Source: Pseudomonas farsensis (GTDB taxonomy: Bacteria > Pseudomonadota > Gammaproteobacteria > Pseudomonadales > Pseudomonadaceae). From it: a stretch of DNA of 64,000 nucleotides. Location of the stretch: contig NZ_JABWRF020000001.1 in NCBI RefSeq assembly GCF_014268805.2, forward strand, positions 186,001-250,000. Direction: 5' to 3'. Made by a program: the position numbers and the translations under genes. Shown here piece by piece: positions 1 to 8,220 of the stretch (positions within the stretch are counted from its first letter, which is position 1; each line of letters opens with the position of its first letter). Below the pieces are notes generated by a model. The model was not told where the DNA came from and did not search any database. It saw only the letters and a list, made by a program, of their open reading frames with translations.

Positions 1-961
1 AGGCCAGGTAGTGCACCGGGAACAGCCGGTAGCCGCCGAGGATCTGCCGGTCGATGGCCAGGGCCAGTTGCTTGGTGTCCTCGTGGTACTCGGTTACAGG
101 CGGTGCAAAGTTGATGTGCACCCGGCCTTTGTAGCCGGTAATGCCCTGGGCAATGCTGTTGTCGTCCTCGCCCGGCGCCTTGGTGTAGCTGCCGGTGGTG
201 GCGCGGATGTACAGCTCGCGGGCCTTGGCCTGGTCGCACGGGTCGTATTCGTAGCTGATCGATACCGGAATCAGGTTCAGGCTCTGGATCACCGCACCAA
301 ACGGCTCGTCCTTGCGGCTCATGTGGAACATTTTCAGGATCGCCGAATCGGTCCGGTCATCACCGTCCTTGGCGCGGCCTTCGGCCTGGGCGATCCAGAT
401 CGAGGCGCCATCGCTGCGGATGGAATGGTTGATGTAGGCCGACAGCAACTGGTAGGCGGCGAGCTTCTCGCGGCGGCCGCTGATCGAGCGGTGCACGATG
501 AAGCTTTTGTTCAGGCGCATCATGTCGCTGACGAAGGGCTTCTGCAGCAGGTTGTCGCCGATGGCGATCCGCGGCGTGGGCAAGCCTGCGTGGTACACGG
601 CGTAATTGACGAAAGCCGGGTCCATGACGATGTCGCGGTGGTTGGCCAGGAACAGGTAGGCGGTGCCCGCCTTGAGCTGCTCGACGCCGGTGTAGGTGAC
701 GCCGTCGGTTGCACGGTCGATGGTCCGGTCGACGTAGTACTCGACTTTGTCCTGCAACGTCGAAACGCAGCTCACGCCAGCGAACTCTTTGCGCAGGCGC
801 CGCGCGATCAGTGGCTTGAGCAGCCAGCCGAAGGCGCCCGCTGCCCGCGGGAAGCGGAAGTGGGTGAGGATATCGAGGAATGCCGGGTCGCTGAACAGGC
901 GCGCCAGAACGGCAGGCACCTCAGCGTCGTCGTACGGTCGGATGGCATCGAATTCGCCCAT
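1..961 (-). CDS. PlsC-type acyltransferase, C-terminus beyond window
   Basis: This reading frame runs leftwards from an ATG at 961 and is still open at base 1, so about 320 residues are visible and the C-terminus is missing. Residues 107-114 read NHRDIVMD, resembling the catalytic block I of glycerol-3-phosphate/lysophosphatidate acyltransferases (usually NHxSxxD); here the His-Asp spacing is H-x5-D rather than H-x4-D. A later AEGRAKDGDDRT segment corresponds to the EGxRS substrate block. The family transfers acyl groups from acyl-ACP or acyl-CoA to a (phospho)glycerol acceptor at the inner membrane face; the substrate is not predictable here. A second ATG at 964 is directly adjacent; 961 gives better spacing from AAGAGAG. 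No signal peptide is evident. The family call is firm, the precise reaction is inferred. Confidence 0.8.
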   Translation of the reverse strand, partial: MGEFDAIRPYDDAEVPAVLARLFSDPAFLDILTHFRFPRAAGAFGWLLKPLIARRLRKEFAGVSCVSTLQDKVEYYVDRTIDRATDGVTYTGVEQLKAGTAYLFLANHRDIVMDPAFVNYAVYHAGLPTPRIAIGDNLLQKPFVSDMMRLNKSFIVHRSISGRREKLAAYQLLSAYINHSIRSDGASIWIAQAEGRAKDGDDRTDSAILKMFHMSRKDEPFGAVIQSLNLIPVSISYEYDPCDQAKARELYIRATTGSYTKAPGEDDNSIAQGITGYKGRVHINFAPPVTEYHEDTKQLALAIDRQILGGYRLFPVHYLA

Positions 962-1086
962 CATGCTCTCTTGTTGGAAACGGCTAGGGTAATAAGGTAG
1001 GGGCGGGGTCGGAAAAACGGCTCCGACACACATCAGCCCTGTAAATAGACCGGCAATTATACGCACAAGTCACTCAGGAGACCGCG

Positions 1087-1269
1087 ATGCTGGAAACTGC
1101 TATCTACGATTGTCCGTACTGTGGTGAACAGGTTGAAACGACCGTGGACCTGTCTGCCGGCGACCAGGAGTACATCGAGGACTGCCAGGTCTGCTGCAAG
1201 CCCATCACCTTCAAGCTGCAGGTCGAGGGTGATGAGTGGATGCTCGATGTTTACGGCGAGAACGACTGA
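1087..1269 (+). CDS. CPXCG motif-containing cysteine-rich protein
   Basis: This 60-residue protein carries a CPYCG motif near residues 9-13 and a second cysteine cluster, CQVCC, near residues 33-37, a layout that suggests a small zinc-ribbon fold. It is acidic and has no signal peptide or membrane segment. It corresponds to the widespread 'CPXCG motif-containing cysteine-rich protein' family, whose function is unknown. An AGGAG-like site (CAGGAGACCGCG) lies just before the ATG. Its stop codon overlaps the start of the next gene (TGATG), so the two are translationally coupled and probably act or are regulated together. Confidence 0.88.
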   Translation: MLETAIYDCPYCGEQVETTVDLSAGDQEYIEDCQVCCKPITFKLQVEGDEWMLDVYGEND

Positions 1270-1529
1270 TGCTGCGTATATACGAGCCTGAAAGCCTGCT
1301 GGAGGCGCAAATGCTGGTGGGCATGCTCGCCAGCGAAGGCGTTGAGGTGCACCTGGTCGGGCGCGACCTGATGGGCGCGGTGGGTGAGCTGCCGATGCAC
1401 GGGCTGTTGGGCCTGGCGGTCGCCGATGAGCATGCCGCCTACGCACGGCAACTGATCGATGCGTACAATGCTGCCCAGCCCCTTGCCGGCGACGAACCGG
1501 AAAGTTATCCGGGAACCCTGATCTGTTAG
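1269..1529 (+). CDS. DUF2007 family putative signal-transducing protein
   Basis: The protein of 86 residues begins MLRIYEPESLLEAQML and matches the DUF2007 family, which has a small alpha/beta fold related to PII-like or ACT-like domains and is annotated as 'putative signal transducing protein'. Its biochemical role is unknown. The ATG at 1269 overlaps the TGA of the upstream CPXCG gene, which decides the start; a longer in-frame start at 1236 would lie inside that gene and is rejected. The pairing of CPXCG and DUF2007 proteins in one transcript suggests a linked role, but this is inference. Confidence 0.85.
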   Translation: MLRIYEPESLLEAQMLVGMLASEGVEVHLVGRDLMGAVGELPMHGLLGLAVADEHAAYARQLIDAYNAAQPLAGDEPESYPGTLIC

Positions 1530-1544
1530 GTTTTGATTTCGCCC

Positions 1545-2165
1545 ATGTGTGGACGCTACGCCCTGTTTCGCTGGTCCCCAGCCTTTGCCGGCTTGCCGGG
1601 GTTTCCCCCTGAGCAGCGTGCGCAATGGAACATTTCGCCCGGCGCCTCGGTGCTGATCCAGCGCCAGCAGGCCGGCCAGTTGCAATTGGCCAGTGCGCGC
1701 TGGGGGCTGACCCCGGCCTGGCTGACCGACCTCTCGCGCACGCCCGCCCAGGCCCGCGCCGAGACCCTGGCCGAACAACCGATGTTTCGCGATGCGTTCC
1801 GCCAGCGGCGCTGCCTGATGCCGGCCAACGGCTTTTACGAGTGGCGCGGCACTGCACGCAAACGCCCGTATTGGGTGACACCGGGGGAGGGCGCTTCGCT
1901 GTTCTTTGCCGCCGTGTGGGAACAATACCCGGTGCAAGAGCAGGTTTGGCTAAGCTGCGCGGTAATCACCCAGCCTGCAATGAACCAGCGCCGCCCGCTG
2001 ATTCTGGATGAAGCCGAGCAGGCGCTGTGGCTCGACCCCGATACGCCGCTGGCGCGCCTGCACGAGCTGCTCGCCAAACCCCCGGCCAGCCTGCGCGAGC
2101 GCGCCCTGGCGCTGTTGGTCAACGACCCCAAGCTTGACGGCCCGGAATGCCTGACCCCAGCGTGA
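1545..2165 (+). CDS. YedK/HMCES-type SRAP protein, divergent
   Basis: The start at 1545 gives MCGRYALF, leaving Cys2 at the N-terminus after methionine removal. SRAP-domain proteins (E. coli YedK, human HMCES) use this cysteine to form a thiazolidine crosslink with abasic sites in single-stranded DNA. The active-site glutamate is present in GFYEWRG. However, the segment usually reading IHDRMPVIL reads MNQRRPLIL, so the conserved catalytic histidine appears to be asparagine, and the usual NARAET motif reads QARAET. The protein is 206 residues, normal for the family. An in-frame ATG at 1533 would bury Cys2 and is unlikely to be used. It may be a specialised paralogue with altered crosslink chemistry or reversal. 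Confidence 0.85.
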   Translation: MCGRYALFRWSPAFAGLPGFPPEQRAQWNISPGASVLIQRQQAGQLQLASARWGLTPAWLTDLSRTPAQARAETLAEQPMFRDAFRQRRCLMPANGFYEWRGTARKRPYWVTPGEGASLFFAAVWEQYPVQEQVWLSCAVITQPAMNQRRPLILDEAEQALWLDPDTPLARLHELLAKPPASLRERALALLVNDPKLDGPECLTPA

Positions 2166-2202
2166 GCCTGCACCGGGTCAGTTGAATCGTCGGCTTACGT
2201 AG

Positions 2203-2232
2203 GAAAACTTACCCAAAGCTCTAGCGGCCTGA
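2203..2232 (+). promoter_or_regulatory. candidate AlgU/sigma-E-type promoter
   Basis: GAAAACTT (2203-2210), a 17-base spacer and CCTGA (2228-2232) resemble the envelope-stress sigma factor consensus GAACTT-N16/17-TCTGA. Transcription would start near 2239, about 40 bases before the M48 lipoprotein ATG at 2279. The match is imperfect in both boxes. Confidence 0.35.
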
Positions 2233-2278
2233 AGCGCCAACGCCTAGGATACGCGGCACGTAAATAGGGAGTGTTTTC

Positions 2279-3094
2279 ATGCGTAAGTCATTCGTTGTCA
2301 GCATGTTGAGCGCCGGCATCCTGCTGGGCGGCTGTCAGGCGGTCAATACCACCAGTGGTGGCGCCGTCGGTGTTGAACGCAAGCAGTACATGTTCAGCAT
2401 GCTCTCGACCGATGAGGTCAACCAGATGTACGCCAAGTCGTACCAGCAGACCCTCGGTGAAGCCACCAACGCAGGCGTGCTGGACAAGTCCAGCAAAGAC
2501 GCCAAGCGGGTGCAGGCCATTGCTGACCGCCTCATCGCCCAGGCACCACAGTTCCGGCCGGACGCCGCGCAGTGGAAATGGGAAGTCAACGTCATCAAGA
2601 GCGACGAGCTCAACGCCAACTGCGGCCCAGGCGGCAAGATCATCGTCTACACCGGCCTGATCGACCAGCTGAAGCTGACCGACGCAGAAATCGCCGCCGT
2701 GATGGGCCACGAAATTGCCCACGCCCTGCGCGAGCATGGCCGTGAAGCAATGTCCAAGGCCTACGGCGTGGAAATGGCCCGCCAAGGCGCCGGCGCCATC
2801 TTCGGCATTGGCCAGGACAAGATGGCCATGGCAGACACCGTGGTGAACTACTCCATGACCCTGCCCAACAGCCGCGCCAACGAGAACGAAGCCGACCTGA
2901 TCGGCCTCGAACTGTCGGCCCGCGCCGGCTACGACCCGAACGCTGCGATCACCTTGTGGAACAAGATGAGCAAGGCTTCCGAAGGCGCGCCGCCTGAGTT
3001 CATGAGCACTCACCCGGCTTCCACCAGCCGTATTGCGTCGCTGCAGGCAGCCATTCCGAAGGTGATGCCGCTGTACCAAGCGTCGAAGAAGTAA
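2279..3094 (+). CDS. M48 family metalloprotease lipoprotein (LoiP/YggG-like)
   Basis: The N-terminus is a lipoprotein signal with lipobox LLGGC (Cys19), so the mature protein is anchored in the envelope, probably at the outer membrane. The zinc motif HEIAH lies at residues 144-148, and a downstream ENEADLIG segment supplies the third zinc ligand, as in M48 peptidases such as LoiP and BepA. These enzymes degrade or help fold misassembled outer-membrane proteins. The length of 271 residues is normal for the short lipoprotein M48 group, with no TPR extension. It is a single gene followed by a strong terminator. A possible envelope-stress promoter lies upstream, which would fit this role. Confidence 0.9.
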   Translation: MRKSFVVSMLSAGILLGGCQAVNTTSGGAVGVERKQYMFSMLSTDEVNQMYAKSYQQTLGEATNAGVLDKSSKDAKRVQAIADRLIAQAPQFRPDAAQWKWEVNVIKSDELNANCGPGGKIIVYTGLIDQLKLTDAEIAAVMGHEIAHALREHGREAMSKAYGVEMARQGAGAIFGIGQDKMAMADTVVNYSMTLPNSRANENEADLIGLELSARAGYDPNAAITLWNKMSKASEGAPPEFMSTHPASTSRIASLQAAIPKVMPLYQASKK

Positions 3095-3102
3095 GCCCTC
3101 GA

Positions 3103-3133
3103 ACGCCGCTCCTGCAAGGGGCGGCGTTTTTTC
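3103..3133 (+). terminator. rho-independent terminator after M48 gene
   Basis: An 11-bp hairpin, ACGCCGCTCCT pairing with AGGGGCGGCGT (one G-T pair), is followed by TTTTTT. It lies nine bases after the M48 stop codon and just before the convergent TMEM165 gene. Confidence 0.85.
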
Positions 3134-3135
3134 GA

Positions 3136-3723
3136 TCAGCCTATCCAGCCGCTGGTTTTCATTGCCGAATACACGGCGACCACTGCCAGCACCACGAACG
3201 CCGCCGCCGCCAGGCGACGGATCAGCGTCAACGGCAGTTTATCTGCTGCAAAATTACCCGCCAGTACCACCGGCACGTTGGCAATCAGCATGCCCAGCGT
3301 GGTGCCAATGATCACCATGATCAGGTGCGGATACTGCGCAGCCAGCATCACTGTGGCGACCTGGGTCTTGTCACCAATCTCCGCCAGGAAGAACGCAATC
3401 AGCGTGGTCAGGAACGGCCCGAAGCGGCGCGCGTTGCTGGTTTCATCATCGTCCATCTTGTCCGGCACCAAGGTCCACAAGGCCGTGGCGGTGAAGCTTG
3501 CGGCCAGTACCCAGTGCAGCACCGACTCGCTGAAAAACCCACTGACCCAGGCGCCCACAGCGCCCGCGGCGGCATGGTTGGCCAAGGTGGCGGCGACGAT
3601 ACCGGCAATGATCGGCCAAGGCTTGCGAAAGCGGGCCGCGAGAATAAGCGCGAGCAATTGCGTCTTGTCGCCAATTTCGGCGAGCGCAACGATGGCGGTG
3701 GGGACGAGCAACGATTCCAGCAT
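3136..3723 (-). CDS. TMEM165/GDT1 family cation (Mn2+) transporter
   Basis: This 195-residue membrane protein contains the two family-defining EIGDKT motifs (residues 16-21 and 115-120), each at the start of a three-helix repeat, giving six predicted membrane segments. GDT1/TMEM165 homologues (MneA in Vibrio) export Mn2+, and some move Ca2+, using acidic residues of these motifs. The start at 3723 has AGGAATCCTG before the ATG. The gene lies downstream of a yybP-ykoY manganese riboswitch, which independently supports a role in manganese efflux and predicts induction by Mn2+. It converges with the M48 gene and shares the strand of rsmC. Confidence 0.92.
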   Translation of the reverse strand: MLESLLVPTAIVALAEIGDKTQLLALILAARFRKPWPIIAGIVAATLANHAAAGAVGAWVSGFFSESVLHWVLAASFTATALWTLVPDKMDDDETSNARRFGPFLTTLIAFFLAEIGDKTQVATVMLAAQYPHLIMVIIGTTLGMLIANVPVVLAGNFAADKLPLTLIRRLAAAAFVVLAVVAVYSAMKTSGWIG

Positions 3724-3744
3724 CAGGATTCCTACGGGGGCGGG

Positions 3745-3927
3745 TCGACACGGCTATGACACGTACAGCCTCCCCGCCCCGGGTAAGGTGTGCGTGTCAT
3801 AGGTCTTGTCAAACCCTGGATCCATCTGTGTGGACCGTGGGTCGCACGCGCCATGGCCTGAGGGCCAAGTATGTTGACGCGTGCCGGGCAAGCTGGGTGC
3901 TTGCGGGAGACTACTCCCCTAGGACGG
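3745..3927 (-). promoter_or_regulatory. yybP-ykoY (Mn2+) riboswitch with expression platform
   Basis: Read on the minus strand, the leader contains the hallmark GGGGAGTAG (3911-3919) and CGTCAACATACTTGG (3865-3879), which match the two conserved loops of the yybP-ykoY aptamer that bind manganese. Closer to the gene is a long-range inverted repeat, CTATGACACG (3793-3802) with CGTGTCATAG (3754-3763), enclosing a GC-rich stretch; it is a plausible expression-platform hairpin. The boundaries are approximate. The aptamer begins almost directly after the rsmC stop codon, so readthrough from rsmC or a promoter within its 3' end is possible. Confidence 0.87.
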
Positions 3928-3971
3928 TGCGGATTCTGCCTAGGCCAAACGCTTTAGGCAAGCGCTGTTTT

Positions 3972-4970
3972 TCAACCGCGCGTGGCGCGGTAAATTTTGA
4001 AACCCTGTGCTTCGGCGCGGGTTTCGCAGTTGCCCAAGGCGGCCTCTATCAACGGTTTGTAGCGCAGGAAGCTGTTGGCAACTAGGCGCATTTCGCCGCC
4101 TTTTCGCAGAATTTTGCCAGATTTCGCCAACAAGTCTTCAACTGCCTGGTAATGCGTGTGCACCCCGGTGTGGAACGGCGGGTTGCTCAGAATCACGCTC
4201 AGGTCCTGGGGCGCTGCATCGATGCCGTCGCCGCTGATTACCTCGCCTTCAAGGCCATTGGCGGCCAGTGTGAGGCGGCTGGCAACCACCGCAAACGCGT
4301 CGACATCCAGCAGCGTCACCTGGCTTTGCGGGTAACGGCGCTTGACCGTCGCGCCCAGCACACCAGCCCCACAGCCAAAATCAAGCACATGGCCGCTGGG
4401 CAGGTTTTGCAGATGCTCCAGCAACAGCGCGGTGCCCTTGTCCAGGCGGCCATGGCTGAATACGCCAGGCAGGCTGACCACGTGCAGCGGCCCGTCAGGC
4501 AACGCCAGTTCGAAGCGTTCTGCAAGGCTTTCCAGCGGCTGCGCAACCGGTGCGTTATCTACGGTTACCTGCCACAACTGGCAATGGCGGGCGCTGTCGA
4601 GCTTGCGCGGCTTGCCGAACGCCTGCAATTGCTTGGCTGCGCCCTCGATGCCGCCGCGCTTTTCACCGACCAGGTACAGCTCGCGGCCAGCCAGGCGCGA
4701 GGCCAGGGCGTTGAGCAGATAGGCGGCAAGCTCGCGGGACTTGGGCAAAAACAGCACGGCGCTGTCGAAGGGCACCTGCGGTGCGTCGACACCGTGGTGG
4801 CAGCGGCCAGGAAAACGGCCCAGAAGCTGCGCCTGGTCGCCGGCGTGCCAGGTCCAGGCCTGGGCTTGCGGCAGCTCGGCGAGCAGGCCGTCGGCGGGGG
4901 CGCCGGCGATCAGCAGCGAGCCCTGGAACAGCTCCGCCTGGCGGAGCAACACTTCACTGCGCGGGTCCAT
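3972..4970 (-). CDS. rsmC: 16S rRNA (guanine(1207)-N(2))-methyltransferase RsmC
   Basis: RsmC methylates G1207 of 16S rRNA in the 30S subunit using S-adenosylmethionine. The 332-residue protein has the expected two-domain form: a degenerate N-terminal methyltransferase-like domain and a catalytic C-terminal Rossmann domain. SAM-binding motif I is [10 protein letters not shown] (197-206), and the N2-guanine methyltransferase catalytic motif NPPFHTG is at 263-269. The length matches the family. The gene is transcribed towards the riboswitch-controlled TMEM165 gene. RlmG is a close relative, but the size and motif favour RsmC. Confidence 0.9.
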   Translation of the reverse strand: MDPRSEVLLRQAELFQGSLLIAGAPADGLLAELPQAQAWTWHAGDQAQLLGRFPGRCHHGVDAPQVPFDSAVLFLPKSRELAAYLLNALASRLAGRELYLVGEKRGGIEGAAKQLQAFGKPRKLDSARHCQLWQVTVDNAPVAQPLESLAERFELALPDGPLHVVSLPGVFSHGRLDKGTALLLEHLQNLPSGHVLDFGCGAGVLGATVKRRYPQSQVTLLDVDAFAVVASRLTLAANGLEGEVISGDGIDAAPQDLSVILSNPPFHTGVHTHYQAVEDLLAKSGKILRKGGEMRLVANSFLRYKPLIEAALGNCETRAEAQGFKIYRATRG

Positions 4971-5021
4971 GGACGACGCCTCCTGAAAAAAGTCGCGCAG
5001 TGTAGCAGAGCCGCCTGCGGT

Positions 5022-5987
5022 TCAGCCGACCACTTGCCGTGGCTGCCCGGCAAAGAACGCCTGGGCGTTTTCGGCCAGTTGGCCGACGATGCGCTGGCGC
5101 GCCTCCACCGCGCCCCAGGCGCTGTGCGGGGTGATGATCAGGCGTGGGATATCCGCCGCCAGCAGCGGGTTGCCGTTGATGGGGGGCTCGACGCTGAGCA
5201 CATCGGTGGCGGCCCCGCCCAAGTGCCCGCTGCGCAGCGCATCGGCCAGGGCCTGCTCGTCGATCAGCCCGCCGCGCGCGGTGTTGACCACCAGCGCACT
5301 GGGCTTGAGCAGCGCCAGCTCACGGGCCCCGAGCATGTGCCGGGTTTGCTCGGTGAGCGGGCAGTGCAGGGTCAGGGCGTCGACTTGGGGCAACAGTTCG
5401 TCCAGGGGCAAGCGGTCGGCGCGCGCCGGCCGGCCGGGAATCTGGCCACTGAGGACACGCATGCCGAACGCTTCGGCCAGGCGCGCCACCGCCCCGCCCA
5501 ATTCGCCATGGCCCAGCAGGCCGAGGGTCTTGCCCTCAAGCTCGACGATAGGGAAGTCGAGCAGGCAGAACTGGCTGGCCTTGGCCCATTGCCCGGCCGC
5601 CACGGCCTGCTGGTAGTCGCAAAGGCGCGTGGCCAGCGCGAGCAGCAGGGCCAAGGTGTGCTGGGCCACCGAAGGGGTGCCATAACCTTGGCAGTTACAC
5701 ACGGTAATGCCTTGGGCGCGCGCCGCGGCGAGGTCAACGTTGTTGGTGCCGGTCGCCGACACCAGGATCAGCTTGAGCTGCGGGTTGGCCGCCAGGGTTG
5801 CACCATCGAGCACCACCTTGTTGCTGATCGCCACTGTGGCGCCCTTCAGGCGTTCGGCGACTTCGTCGGCGGCGGTCGCCGGGTGGCAGCGCAGCGACGA
5901 AAAGCACTGCTGCAAGGGGCCTAGGTCGAGGTCCCCGAGGTCCAGGGAGGCATGGTCGAGAAATACGGCATCGCGTGCGGCGGTCAT
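5022..5987 (-). CDS. D-2-hydroxyacid dehydrogenase (hydroxypyruvate/glyoxylate reductase type)
   Basis: This 321-residue enzyme of the D-isomer-specific 2-hydroxyacid dehydrogenase family has a Rossmann motif GLLGHGELGG, the NTARGGLIDE segment that follows the catalytic arginine region, and the catalytic histidine in TPHSAWG. Members reduce hydroxypyruvate or glyoxylate with NAD(P)H; the nearest functional label is hydroxypyruvate (glycerate) reductase, but the substrate is inferred from family and synteny. The chosen ATG at 5987 follows AGAAGGA at a good distance; a longer start at 6038 has no comparable site. It is divergent from the acyl-CoA ligase. Confidence 0.85.
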   Translation of the reverse strand: MTAARDAVFLDHASLDLGDLDLGPLQQCFSSLRCHPATAADEVAERLKGATVAISNKVVLDGATLAANPQLKLILVSATGTNNVDLAAARAQGITVCNCQGYGTPSVAQHTLALLLALATRLCDYQQAVAAGQWAKASQFCLLDFPIVELEGKTLGLLGHGELGGAVARLAEAFGMRVLSGQIPGRPARADRLPLDELLPQVDALTLHCPLTEQTRHMLGARELALLKPSALVVNTARGGLIDEQALADALRSGHLGGAATDVLSVEPPINGNPLLAADIPRLIITPHSAWGAVEARQRIVGQLAENAQAFFAGQPRQVVG

Positions 5988-6142
5988 GACGGGTCCTTCT
6001 GCGGGGGCGTGGTCTGGGCGGTGGCGCCCGACCTGCACCTTACTTAATCAGGCGCGGTTACGTCATCAAGTGTGGTGCACACTCAAGGCCGCCGGGCCAC
6101 GTTTCTCATACCTGGCAAAGCCGAATCATTCCTTTGGCTGAT

Positions 6143-6175
6143 TTGACGGGTGCCTCACCGATCTACAGTAACTGT
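6143..6175 (+). promoter_or_regulatory. possible promoter and small palindrome upstream of acyl-CoA ligase
   Basis: TTGACG at 6143 and TACAGT at 6164 are 15 bases apart, short for a sigma-70 promoter. The latter overlaps an inverted repeat, ACAGT-A-ACTGT (6165-6175), which could be an operator. The match is weak. Confidence 0.25.
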
Positions 6176-6213
6176 CTGAAATGTCCGGGCCGTTCTACAG
6201 AAAAGGGATCTCT

Positions 6214-7896
6214 ATGTTGCAGACGCGCATCATCAAGCCCGCCGAGGGCGCCTATCAGTACCCTCTGTTGATCAAGCGACTGCTGATGTCGGGTGGTCGT
6301 TACGAGAAAACCCGCGAGATCGTCTACCGCGACCAGGTGCGGCTGACTTATCCACAGCTCGCCGAGCGTATCGCGCGCCTGGCCAACGTGCTTAGCGCTG
6401 CCGGGGTCAAGGCCGGTGATACCGTGGCGGTGATGGACTGGGACAGCCATCGCTACCTCGAATGCATGTTCGCCATCCCGATGATCGGCGCGGTGGTGCA
6501 CACCATCAATGTGCGCCTTTCGCCTGAGCAAATTCTGTACACCATGAACCACGCCGAAGACCGCTTCGTGCTGGTCAACAGCGATTTCGTCGGCTTGTAC
6601 CAGGCCATTGCCGGGCAACTGACCACGGTGGACAAGACCCTGCTGTTGACCGACGGGCCAGGCAAATCAGCCGATTTGCCGGGGCTGGTTGGCGAGTACG
6701 AGCAGCTGCTGGCTGCGGCCAGCCCGCACTACGACTTCCCCGACTTTGACGAGAACTCGGTCGCCACCACCTTCTACACCACGGGCACCACCGGCAACCC
6801 CAAGGGTGTGTACTTCACCCACCGTCAGTTGGTACTGCACACCCTGGCCGAAACGTCGGTCACCGGCAGTATCGACAGCGTGCGGCTGATCGGCAGCGAT
6901 GATGTGTACATGCCCATCACCCCGATGTTCCATGTGCACGCCTGGGGCATTCCCTACGCCGCGACCATGCTTGGCATGAAACAGGTGTACCCCGGCCGCT
7001 ACGAGCCCGACATGCTGGTCAAGCTGTGGCGCGAAGAGAAGGTCACCTTCTCCCATTGTGTGCCGACCATCCTGCAAATGCTGCTCAACTGCCCCAACTC
7101 GCAAGGCCAGGACTTCGGCGGCTGGAAAATCATCATTGGCGGCAGCGCACTCAACCGCGCCCTCTACGAGGCGGCGCTGGCGCGCGGCATCCAGCTGACT
7201 GCCGCGTATGGCATGTCCGAGACCTGCCCGCTGATCAGCGCCGCGCACCTGAACGACGAACTGCAAGCCGGTAGCGAGCACGAACGCGTCACCTACCGCA
7301 TCAAGGCCGGGGTGCCGGTGCCGCTGGTCGAGGCGGCCATTGTCGATGGCGACGGCAATTTCCTGCCTGCCGATGGTGAACATCAGGGCGAGCTGGTGCT
7401 GCGTGCGCCGTGGCTGACCATGGGCTACTTCAAGGAGCCGGAAAAAAGCGCCGAGCTGTGGCAGGGCGGCTGGCTGCATACCGGGGATGTGGCCACCCTG
7501 GACAGCATGGGCTTCATCGATATTCGCGACCGCATCAAGGACGTGATCAAGACCGGCGGTGAGTGGGTGTCCTCGCTGGACCTCGAAGACCTCATCAGCC
7601 GCCACGCGGGGGTGCGCGAGGTGGCCGTGGTGGGCGTGCCCGACCCGCAATGGGGTGAGCGGCCATTCGCGCTGATTGTGGTGCGCGAGGGCCAAGTGGT
7701 CGATGCGCGTACGCTCAAGGACCATCTCAAGCCGTTCGTCGAGCAGGGCCATATAAACAAGTGGGCCATCCCCAGCCAGATCGCCCTTGTTACTGAAATT
7801 CCCAAGACCAGCGTCGGCAAGCTCGACAAGAAGCGTATCCGCCTGGACATCACTGAATGGCAGGCCAGTAACAGCGCATTTCTGTCCACCCTGTAA
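6214..7896 (+). CDS. fatty-acid--CoA ligase (medium-chain, AlkK-like)
   Basis: This 560-residue member of the adenylate-forming superfamily activates a carboxylic acid to acyl-AMP and then acyl-CoA. The P-loop-like AMP-binding motif is TTGTTGNPKGV, followed by YGMSETCP (A5), TGDVATLDSMGF (A7), the hinge region DRIKDVIKTGGEW (A8), and the catalytic lysine region KTSVGKLDKK (A10). The sequence closely resembles AlkK-type medium-chain acyl-CoA synthetases of pseudomonads. ATG 6214 is preceded by AAAAGGGATC; an upstream in-frame ATG at 6181 lacks a comparable site. It sits just upstream of the DUF1302/DUF1329 pair, which suggests shared use in fatty acid or ester metabolism (inference). Confidence 0.88.
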   Translation: MLQTRIIKPAEGAYQYPLLIKRLLMSGGRYEKTREIVYRDQVRLTYPQLAERIARLANVLSAAGVKAGDTVAVMDWDSHRYLECMFAIPMIGAVVHTINVRLSPEQILYTMNHAEDRFVLVNSDFVGLYQAIAGQLTTVDKTLLLTDGPGKSADLPGLVGEYEQLLAAASPHYDFPDFDENSVATTFYTTGTTGNPKGVYFTHRQLVLHTLAETSVTGSIDSVRLIGSDDVYMPITPMFHVHAWGIPYAATMLGMKQVYPGRYEPDMLVKLWREEKVTFSHCVPTILQMLLNCPNSQGQDFGGWKIIIGGSALNRALYEAALARGIQLTAAYGMSETCPLISAAHLNDELQAGSEHERVTYRIKAGVPVPLVEAAIVDGDGNFLPADGEHQGELVLRAPWLTMGYFKEPEKSAELWQGGWLHTGDVATLDSMGFIDIRDRIKDVIKTGGEWVSSLDLEDLISRHAGVREVAVVGVPDPQWGERPFALIVVREGQVVDARTLKDHLKPFVEQGHINKWAIPSQIALVTEIPKTSVGKLDKKRIRLDITEWQASNSAFLSTL

Positions 7897-8220
7897 ACGC
7901 GAGCGGGCGCGGCTATTTTCAGGCCGTTGCCCACGCTAGAGGGGTTGGTGGCTTGTCAAAGCAAAAAAATGAGCCATGCTTGTGCACGGCGATCATCAGG
8001 CGCAATTACCCGGTGCTCGTCGGCCGCACGGAGCGCAAATCACACTTTAGAGGGATCAAGCACCTTTGGCCGCTGGCTATAGTCGGCTCAGGGGATTTTC
8101 AGGAATGGGGGAGGCGACGCACGTTGTGCGGCGCTGCGGGCAGGAGCCATGTCACCAGGCGCTCGGGCCGTTTCTGAAGGGACTCACTGCCATAACAATA
8201 AAGTACATGGAGTAGCGTCG
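7897..8220. other. intergenic, no gene or clear signal seen
   Basis: The 324 bases between the acyl-CoA ligase and the DUF1302 gene contain only short unconvincing reading frames. No terminator hairpin, REP palindrome or consensus promoter stands out. It probably holds the DUF1302-DUF1329 promoter and a binding site for the nearby LuxR-type regulator. Confidence 0.5.

Noticed and set aside
11..1000. Plus-strand open frame of 329 codons
   Set aside because: It is opposite the acyltransferase gene, lacks family motifs and is a by-product of high GC content.
4152..5924. Plus-strand open frame of 590 codons
   Set aside because: It runs antisense across rsmC and the hydroxyacid dehydrogenase, both with clear motifs, and its composition is not protein-like.
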